Assembly (NCBI GenBank): GCA_030532405.1
Contig: JAUNLF010000009.1
Coordinates: 1 to 64,000, forward strand
Reading direction: 5' to 3'
DNA: 64,000 nucleotides
From: Actinomycetaceae bacterium
Lineage (GTDB): Bacteria > Actinomycetota > Actinomycetes > Actinomycetales > Actinomycetaceae
This document shows positions 58,880 through 64,000 of the stretch, one piece after another. Each line of letters begins with the position of its first letter. The stretch's first letter is position 1. The translations under genes were made by a program, and so were the position numbers. The notes beneath the pieces were generated by a model. It ran no database searches. It was not told the origin of the DNA and saw only the letters and a list, made by a program, of their open reading frames with translations.

Positions 58880-59718
58880 GTATCTTGATCGGCACCGCGT
58901 TTGCCGCCGGCGTCCTGCTGGTCGTGTGGGCTGTAAAGGGAGGGCCGATGCCGGTTCGTCCTCGACGGCGATCAAAAATGCGTGAACAAACTGCGCGCGC
59001 CGGCTTGAACGAGTCCGAATCACGCCTGTTTACAGCGGTGGCCGTCCTGGTTCCCCTGGTAGTTTTCCTGTTCATTTTGGGGCTTACGAGGACGTGGACG
59101 GTTGCGCTGGCTGTCGCTTTGGCGGTGACGCCCCTGCCGTTTGCCTGGTTGAACGCGCGCGTGGAGAAGCACACGACGAAGCTGCGCACGGCGTGGCCGG
59201 ACGTGGTTGACTCGCTGCTAGCGGCGATCCGCGCGGGGGTTGCTCTGCCTGAAGCGGTTGTGCAGCTCGCGCAGGTTGGCCCGCAGATCACGAGGCCGCA
59301 CTTTGAGTTGTTTGCCCGTGAATACAGGGCTTCGGGACGGTTTCATGACGCGTTGGACGCAGTGCAGGCCGACCTAGCGGATCCGACTGCGGACCGACTC
59401 TTTGAGGTGCTACGACTTGCTAAAGAAGTTGGCGGATCCGAACTGGGACACTTGCTTCGAGACCTCTCGGCGGTGATGCGGGACGACGTTCGCGTCAGGG
59501 GAGAACTCCTTGCCCGCCAGTCTTGGACGGTGAATGCCGCGCGGCTTGCGGTGGCGGCTCCGTGGCTGGTGCTCGTGCTGATCTCCACAAGGCTGGACGC
59601 GGCGGCCGCGTACTCCAGCCCAACCGGGGTCGCGGTGCTGACGACCGGTGGTGCCGCCTGCTTGGGTGCCTACCTGGTGATGCGCAAGATCGGCAGGCTA
59701 GACGGGGTGAGCGCATGA
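58876..59718 (+). CDS. Tad pilus assembly membrane protein TadB (GspF/T2SSF family)
   Basis: A 280-residue inner-membrane platform protein. One N-terminal hydrophobic segment (about 1-18), two in the middle (about 53-90), the cytoplasmic GspF domain (about 100-215; WPDVVDSLLAAIRAGVALPEAVVQLAQVGPQ, FEVLRLAKEVGGSELGHLLRDLS) and one or two C-terminal helices. It works with TadA and TadC. It overlaps both neighbours by 4 bases (ATGA). Confidence 0.88.
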   Translation: MSILIGTAFAAGVLLVVWAVKGGPMPVRPRRRSKMREQTARAGLNESESRLFTAVAVLVPLVVFLFILGLTRTWTVALAVALAVTPLPFAWLNARVEKHTTKLRTAWPDVVDSLLAAIRAGVALPEAVVQLAQVGPQITRPHFELFAREYRASGRFHDALDAVQADLADPTADRLFEVLRLAKEVGGSELGHLLRDLSAVMRDDVRVRGELLARQSWTVNAARLAVAAPWLVLVLISTRLDAAAAYSSPTGVAVLTTGGAACLGAYLVMRKIGRLDGVSA

Positions 59719-60575
59719 CGTCGTGGGCAATACTCACCGGGCTCGCCCTCGGAATCGGAATATGGATGATCGCCGCCGCTTTCGTCGCATCGCGGGAGCG
59801 CCTATTAAACCGGGTGGTTACCAGGCCGACCGGAACCTCCGAATCGCACAGATCTTTGCGGTGGCTGAACCCGCTGCTTGAAAAACTTGGGTCCACCGCG
59901 GAATCCGTGTCAGACCGACTGGAGGCCCTGCACATAACGTCCTCTGTGGAAAACTTCCGGTTGCAACAGTTTTTTGCCGGCATCGGCGGGGCGGGCGCGA
60001 TGGCGGCGCTCGCGGCCTTCATGTCGTTTGCGAGGCCGGTGTCCGTTTTGCAGTGGATGCTGATGATCGCGATCGGGTTTGTGTCGGGAACGTTGATTTA
60101 CGACCGGTTCCTAACCTGGCGGGTTGGGAACATTTCCCGCAAGATTTCCGCGCAAGTGGCGGACGCGGCCGAGCTGCTGGCCCTGTCGGTCTCCGCTGGC
60201 GAATCCATTCCGGCGGCGCTGCAACGTGTTCGCCACGTCGTTGGCCCCGAACTTGGCGCCCACTTGGGTGGGGCGCTGGCTGAAATTGAAAACGGTTCAT
60301 CGGTCTCGAGGGCGCTGATTGGCCTGCGCGACAAGACGAAATCTCCGCAACTGTCTCGCTTGCTCGAAACTTTAGTGTCCGCGATGGAACGCGGAGCCCC
60401 ACTTTCAACAACGCTTCGCGAGCAGGCGCGCGATTTGCGCGACGAGGCACGCCGGCAACTGATGGAGTCGGGAGGTAAACGCGAAATCGCGATGCTGTTC
60501 CCAGTGGTGTTCCTGATTTTGCCGGTCACTGTAGTTTTCGCCCTCTACCCGGGCCTGGTTGCTTTGAGGTTCTAA
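59715..60575 (+). CDS. Tad pilus assembly membrane protein TadC (GspF/T2SSF family)
   Basis: A 286-residue platform protein related to TadB. N-terminal helix (about 5-25), two middle helices (about 90-125), a GspF domain (AQVADAAELLALSVSAGESIPAALQRVRH, SRLLETLVSAMERGAPL) and a C-terminal helix (VVFLILPVTVVFALYPGL). Starts within the tadB stop (ATGA). A 21-base gap with AAGGAAGG leads to the pilin gene. Confidence 0.88.
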   Translation: MTSWAILTGLALGIGIWMIAAAFVASRERLLNRVVTRPTGTSESHRSLRWLNPLLEKLGSTAESVSDRLEALHITSSVENFRLQQFFAGIGGAGAMAALAAFMSFARPVSVLQWMLMIAIGFVSGTLIYDRFLTWRVGNISRKISAQVADAAELLALSVSAGESIPAALQRVRHVVGPELGAHLGGALAEIENGSSVSRALIGLRDKTKSPQLSRLLETLVSAMERGAPLSTTLREQARDLRDEARRQLMESGGKREIAMLFPVVFLILPVTVVFALYPGLVALRF

Positions 60576-60596
60576 CAAACATAAGGAAGGAAAACC

Positions 60597-60782
60597 ATGA
60601 ACACACTATTTACTTGGATCTACCTGTGGCTGACAGATGAGGACTCCGAACGCGGCGACGTTCCCGGCTGGGTTCTGGTCACCTTGATGACGGCCGGCCT
60701 CGTAACCGCAATTTGGGCGGTAGCATCGCCCACGCTTTCAAACCTTTTCCAAACCGCCATCCAAGGTGTTCAAGGCCCGTAA
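60597..60782 (+). CDS. Small Flp-pilin-like protein of the tad operon
   Basis: A 61-residue protein: a short basic/acidic start, then ERGDVPGWVLVTLMTAGLVT, a single hydrophobic helix (about residues 24-45), and a short tail. Size and place, between tadC and the TadE-like genes, fit the major pilin. The usual Glu at position +5 after a cleavable Gly is not evident. ATG 60597 follows ATAAGGAAGGAAAACC, a very strong ribosome site, consistent with high expression. Confidence 0.7.
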   Translation: MNTLFTWIYLWLTDEDSERGDVPGWVLVTLMTAGLVTAIWAVASPTLSNLFQTAIQGVQGP

Positions 60783-60798
60783 ACCTAAGGCTTAGCAC

Positions 60799-61212
60799 AT
60801 GCGTCAAACAGCGAAAGAAAGGCTTAGGAAGTGGCGTGAGGACGAGCGGGGCTCGCAGGTGGTTGGCCACGTCCTTGTCCAGGTCTTAGTTGTTTTCGTG
60901 GTGCTCGCCCTGCTTCAAATGGCGTTCGTGCTACATACGCGCAACGTTGCGATAGATGCGGCAAGCGAAGGGGCTCGCCGCGCCGCGCTGCTCGGAACGT
61001 CCTTAGGTGATGGTCAGAGTCGCACTTCGGAGCTGTTAAACGACGCGCTCGGCACAGACGCGTCCCGATCGATCCGGGTTTACGAGACCGTGCGCGCAGG
61101 CGAGGGCGTCGTAGTTGCTGAAGTTGCAACAACCCTGCCGGTTCTTGGGCCGCTCGGATTTTCTAAGACGCTTGTGGTGTCCGCATCCGCGTGGAAGGAG
61201 CCCGCCGAATGA
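60799..61212 (+). CDS. TadE-like pseudopilin
   Basis: A 137-residue protein with a charged N-terminus (WREDERGSQ), a helix of about 20 hydrophobic residues (HVLVQVLVVFVVLALLQMAF) and an extracytoplasmic domain containing NVAIDAASEGARRAALLGT, the typical TadE signature. ATG 60799 is 16 bases after the pilin gene without a strong ribosome site (AAGGCTTAG). It overlaps the next gene by 4 bases. Confidence 0.78.
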   Translation: MRQTAKERLRKWREDERGSQVVGHVLVQVLVVFVVLALLQMAFVLHTRNVAIDAASEGARRAALLGTSLGDGQSRTSELLNDALGTDASRSIRVYETVRAGEGVVVAEVATTLPVLGPLGFSKTLVVSASAWKEPAE

Positions 61213-61655
61213 CACCCGGTAGTTCCAGGGCGCAAAGGCACGCCGATTCTGAGGCCGGTGAAGCCACAGTCGAGTTCATCGCAATGGTGGTAGTGATCTT
61301 GGTGCCGCTGGCATACTTCATCTTCACAATGGCTAGCATCCAATCGGCCGTGTTTGCCGCTGAAGCCGCGGCCCGCGAGACCGGCCGAATCGTCGCCACC
61401 AATCCGTCAGCAAACGCGCACGTGACCCGACAGGTTGACCAAATCTTTAGCGACTATCACGTGGACAGTACGCGCAACGTGGACATACAGTGCAGCCCTG
61501 GCCCGTGCGCAACGGCAGACGTGGTGCGCGTGCGCGTCGAAGTGAGCGTTGACCTGCCGCTTATTCCAGATTCCATGAGGTCGGCCCTGGTGCCCACCGT
61601 CCCAATCAGCGCGAACTACACGATGCCAATGAACAAGATCGAGCTGGTGGAATAG
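61209..61655 (+). CDS. TadE family pseudopilin
   Basis: A 148-residue pseudopilin. The N-terminus EAGEATVEFIAMVVVILVPLAYFIF shows the prepilin cleavage context (Gly followed by ..VEF with Glu at +5). The remaining domain contains AAEAAARETGRIVAT and a Cys pair (CSPGPC). ATG 61209 overlaps the preceding stop (ATGA). Confidence 0.85.
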   Translation: MTPGSSRAQRHADSEAGEATVEFIAMVVVILVPLAYFIFTMASIQSAVFAAEAAARETGRIVATNPSANAHVTRQVDQIFSDYHVDSTRNVDIQCSPGPCATADVVRVRVEVSVDLPLIPDSMRSALVPTVPISANYTMPMNKIELVE

Positions 61656-62113
61656 TGAACGCGCGCGTAAACAGAATCCGAGCATATGGTGAAGGGGAAT
61701 CCGGGCGGATCAGCCTGCTGGTTTTAGGGCTGTCAGTGCTGGTGATCGCCCTCGTCCTCACATCGATGGCGGCAACAACAATCCACGTGCAACGGCGCCA
61801 GTTGCTGACGTGCGCGGACGCGGTGGCGCTTTCAATTTCGGGTGTAGCATCCGCCCCCGACTATTACGCGGGCACAGAAAACACGGTTGCGCAGGCGACT
61901 TTGCAGGCCAAAGCGCAAGACGCGTTCAACATGCTTCAAACCACGACGTGCGACGTTGGAACCACGCGCAGGCTCACGGCGGTCAGCATTCAAGACACGA
62001 CCGCGGTTGTGGAAATGAACATGACACCAAGGGTTCCCGTGTTTGGTGCAGTGCTGGATTTCATTAACCAACCGCTCACGGTCAGCGTTGCCTCCACTGC
62101 GAAAATGCACTGA
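61655..62113 (+). CDS. TadG-like/Rv3654c-like pilus-assembly protein
   Basis: A 152-residue protein with an N-terminal charged segment, one hydrophobic helix (LLVLGLSVLVIALVLTSMAA, about residues 23-42) and a periplasmic domain. RRQLLTCADAVALSISG matches the helicase/secretion neighbourhood TadE-like family. GTG 61655 shares its first base with the preceding TAG. Last gene of the tad operon, 18 bases before prfB. Confidence 0.8.
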   Translation: MNARVNRIRAYGEGESGRISLLVLGLSVLVIALVLTSMAATTIHVQRRQLLTCADAVALSISGVASAPDYYAGTENTVAQATLQAKAQDAFNMLQTTTCDVGTTRRLTAVSIQDTTAVVEMNMTPRVPVFGAVLDFINQPLTVSVASTAKMH

Positions 62114-62131
62114 TCCTCTAAAGTGGAGGGC

Positions 62132-63250
62132 GTGAGTACTGAATTCCCCGAGGAAATTTCCACGCTTCGCGAAACGCTTGCGAACATTATGGCCGTCACG
62201 CGCCCCGACGAATTGCGCGCGCAGATAGCCGAACTGTCAAAGCAAGCGGCCGCGCCGGACCTGTGGGACGATCCTGACAACGCGCAACAAATCACGTCCG
62301 AGCTCTCCCACGTGCAGTCCGAACTGGCTCGCGTCGAGAAGATGGGGGAGCGCATTGACGACCTCGAAGCCATCATTGAACTGGCTGAAGAAGAGGAAGA
62401 CGACCGCGAAATGCTCCTCGAGGACGCGCAAAGTCAGTTGGAGAGTATTCAAAAGGACCTCGCGGACCTAGAAATCAAAACCCTGCTTTCGGGCGATTAT
62501 GACGAGCGTGAGGCCGTTGTAACTATCAGGTCGGGTGCGGGCGGTGTTGACGCGGCGGACTTTGCGGAGATGTTGCTGCGCATGTACCTTCGCTGGGCCG
62601 AGCGCAACGGGTATTCCACCAAGGTGATGGACACTTCTTACGCCGAAGAGGCCGGGCTGAAGTCTGCAACGTTTGAGGTCAACGCTCCCTACGCTTACGG
62701 CACGCTATCCGTCGAGGCGGGCACGCACCGCTTGGTACGCATCAGCCCGTTTGATAACCAAGGGCGCCGCCAGACCTCGTTTGCCGCGGTTGAAGTTATT
62801 CCTTTGATTGAAACAACGGACCACATTGATATTCCGGATGCGGACCTCAAGGTCGACGTTTTCCGCTCCTCCGGCCCGGGCGGCCAGTCGGTTAACACCA
62901 CCGACTCCGCGGTTCGCATGACGCACATTCCAACCGGCATCGTCGTGTCCATGCAAAACGAGAAGTCGCAGATCCAAAACCGCGCCGCCGCGCTCCGCGT
63001 GCTGCAATCACGACTGCTACAACTTCGCCACGAGCAAGAACAAGCCGAACGCCGCGAACTTGCCGGCGACGTTAAGGCATCGTGGGGCGACCAGATGCGC
63101 TCATACGTCCTCCAGCCATATCAAATGGTGAAGGACCTTCGAACCGGACACGAAAATGGCAACACGGCGGCCGTGTTCGACGGAGAAATCGACGACTTCA
63201 TTAATGCTGGTATCCGGTGGCGTAAAGATGCCGAGGTACAGCAGGACTAG
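62132..63250 (+). CDS. prfB: Peptide chain release factor 2
   Basis: A 372-residue class I release factor reading UGA and UAA. GGQ hotspot [26 protein letters not shown] near residue 248, the SPF-like anticodon motif region [16 protein letters not shown] near 205. No internal frameshift: the reading frame is continuous, as in most actinobacteria. GTG 62132 is chosen because TAAAGT (62119-62124) is a -10 box 7 bases upstream, suggesting a leaderless start; GTG 62123 is the alternative. prfB-ftsE-ftsX order is conserved in the phylum. Confidence 0.95.
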   Translation: MSTEFPEEISTLRETLANIMAVTRPDELRAQIAELSKQAAAPDLWDDPDNAQQITSELSHVQSELARVEKMGERIDDLEAIIELAEEEEDDREMLLEDAQSQLESIQKDLADLEIKTLLSGDYDEREAVVTIRSGAGGVDAADFAEMLLRMYLRWAERNGYSTKVMDTSYAEEAGLKSATFEVNAPYAYGTLSVEAGTHRLVRISPFDNQGRRQTSFAAVEVIPLIETTDHIDIPDADLKVDVFRSSGPGGQSVNTTDSAVRMTHIPTGIVVSMQNEKSQIQNRAAALRVLQSRLLQLRHEQEQAERRELAGDVKASWGDQMRSYVLQPYQMVKDLRTGHENGNTAAVFDGEIDDFINAGIRWRKDAEVQQD

Positions 63251-63269
63251 TTAAGCGGGTAGGTGAAAC

Positions 63270-63959
63270 ATGATTCGTTTAAACAATGTGACGAAGGTTT
63301 ATACGCGTGGCGCGCTGCCAGCGATCGACAACGTGAGTCTTGAAATTGAACGCGGCGAGTTCGTGTTCTTGGTTGGCAAGTCGGGTTCGGGTAAGTCCAC
63401 TTTCTTGCAGTTGGTCATGCGCGAAGAGCAAGTGACTTCCGGAGAAGTGTGGGTGCTTGGCCAAAACGTTGGCGAACTATCAAGGTGGAAAGTGCCGCAC
63501 CTGCGCCGCCAGATCGGCATGGTGTTCCAAGACTTCAAACTGTTAGAAAACAAGACCGTTTACGAAAATGTGGCGTTTGCCCTGCAGGTGCTGGGGCGCC
63601 CTCGTCACCAAATTGAAACGCAAGTTCCTGAAACGCTGGAACTCGTGGGCCTGGCGGGCAAAGAAAAACGCATGCGCTGGGAGCTTTCCGGTGGTGAAGA
63701 ACAGCGTGTCGCTATCGCGCGCGCAATGGTGAACCGGCCGCAACTGCTGCTGGCGGATGAGCCGACGGGTAACTTGGATCCGCAAACTTCGCTTGGAATC
63801 ATGCGCCTGCTGGATCGTATTAACCGCACGGGAACAACGGTTGTCATGGCAACCCACGACGCGGAAATCGTGGACCAGATGCGTAAACGCGTAATCGAGC
63901 TTGAGGACGGCCGCGTCGTGCGCGACCAAAAGGGCGGCGTCTACGGGACGCAGGGGTAG
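63270..63959 (+). CDS. ftsE: Cell division ATP-binding protein FtsE
   Basis: A 229-residue ABC ATPase that with FtsX activates peptidoglycan hydrolysis at the septum. [19 protein letters not shown] start, Walker [10 protein letters not shown] near residue 37, [19 protein letters not shown]-loop, signature [14 protein letters not shown], Walker [14 protein letters not shown], switch THDAE. ATG 63270 follows GGGTAGGTGAAAC. ftsX begins 5 bases after its stop. Confidence 0.96.
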   Translation: MIRLNNVTKVYTRGALPAIDNVSLEIERGEFVFLVGKSGSGKSTFLQLVMREEQVTSGEVWVLGQNVGELSRWKVPHLRRQIGMVFQDFKLLENKTVYENVAFALQVLGRPRHQIETQVPETLELVGLAGKEKRMRWELSGGEEQRVAIARAMVNRPQLLLADEPTGNLDPQTSLGIMRLLDRINRTGTTVVMATHDAEIVDQMRKRVIELEDGRVVRDQKGGVYGTQG

Positions 63960-63964
63960 TACTT

Positions 63965-64000
63965 ATGAGAACTCGCTATATTCTTTCTGAAGTTGGCAAG
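63965..64000 (+). CDS. ftsX: FtsX, N-terminal 12 codons (runs off window)
   Basis: ATG 63965 opens MRTRYILSEVGK, the usual actinobacterial FtsX N-terminus, 5 bases after the ftsE stop. The rest lies outside the window. Confidence 0.85.
   Translation, partial: MRTRYILSEVGK

Noticed and set aside
62123..62220. Programmed frameshift in prfB
   Set aside because: The frame is continuous from the start to the stop and there is no in-frame TGA near codon 25.

Overview
The window is chromosomal DNA from an actinobacterium of moderate G+C content. Its gene content and order fit the Actinomycetales, most likely an Actinomycetaceae-like lineage; that placement is inference. Diagnostic actinobacterial genes include an RpfB-type resuscitation factor, an AdnA/AdnB helicase-nuclease pair, small DUF3107 and DUF3117 proteins, an LpdA-type flavoprotein, a trimeric purine nucleoside phosphorylase, a tad pilus locus, and several promoters whose -10 box sits about 7 bases before a start codon (leaderless transcripts). 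Two blocks keep a gene order familiar from mycobacteria: LOG protein, DUF3117, O-methyltransferase, TatB, Mrp, DUF1003, CBS/MgtE-N protein; and DEAD-box helicase, ferritin-like protein, DUF3107, AdnA, AdnB.

1-7256 (minus strand) is the promoter-proximal part of a type 1 BREX phage-defence operon, visibly more A+T-rich than the rest. It reads: ribbon-helix-helix regulator, brxA, brxB, brxC, then an unusual pglX arrangement. An intact 303-codon ORF encoding only the C-terminal end of PglX comes first, and 10 bases later a PglX N-terminal ORF begins and runs off the window edge. pglZ and brxL, if present, lie outside. This permuted or duplicated pglX is the most notable feature.

7425-17312 (plus) carries a YfhO-like membrane protein, a methyltransferase, TatD nuclease, RpfB, RsmA (KsgA), IspE and an ABC-F ATPase. 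17442-21255 (minus) holds an ABC exporter with a MarR and a TetR regulator. 21330-24416 (plus) holds tRNA-Gln, a GlmU lacking its acetyltransferase region, PRPP synthetase, a structured leader RNA candidate and ribosomal protein bL25.

24631-35866 is a nucleoside import and salvage district. A BMP-family lipoprotein, a double-NBD ATPase and two permeases bring nucleosides in; cytidine deaminase, thymidine phosphorylase, deoxyribose-phosphate aldolase, a phosphopentomutase/phosphoglucomutase-type enzyme and purine nucleoside phosphorylase break them down. A small C39-like cysteine-peptidase-fold protein is inserted in this operon. 35928-46552 contains LpdA, LOG, DUF3117, O-methyltransferase, TatB, Mrp, DUF1003, an MgtE-N/CBS protein, a general stress protein, aminopeptidase P and a PHP phosphoesterase. 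46662-57556 contains the DEAD-box helicase, ferritin-like protein, DUF3107, AdnAB and a phosphotransferase-fold protein with a degraded active site. 57683-62113 is a tad pilus operon (TadA, TadB, TadC, pilin, pseudopilins). The window closes with prfB, ftsE and the first codons of ftsX.

Genes are tightly packed. Most operon neighbours overlap by 1-16 bases (ATGA, TAATG, GTGA junctions), and most operon ends carry strong hairpins, often without a T tract.
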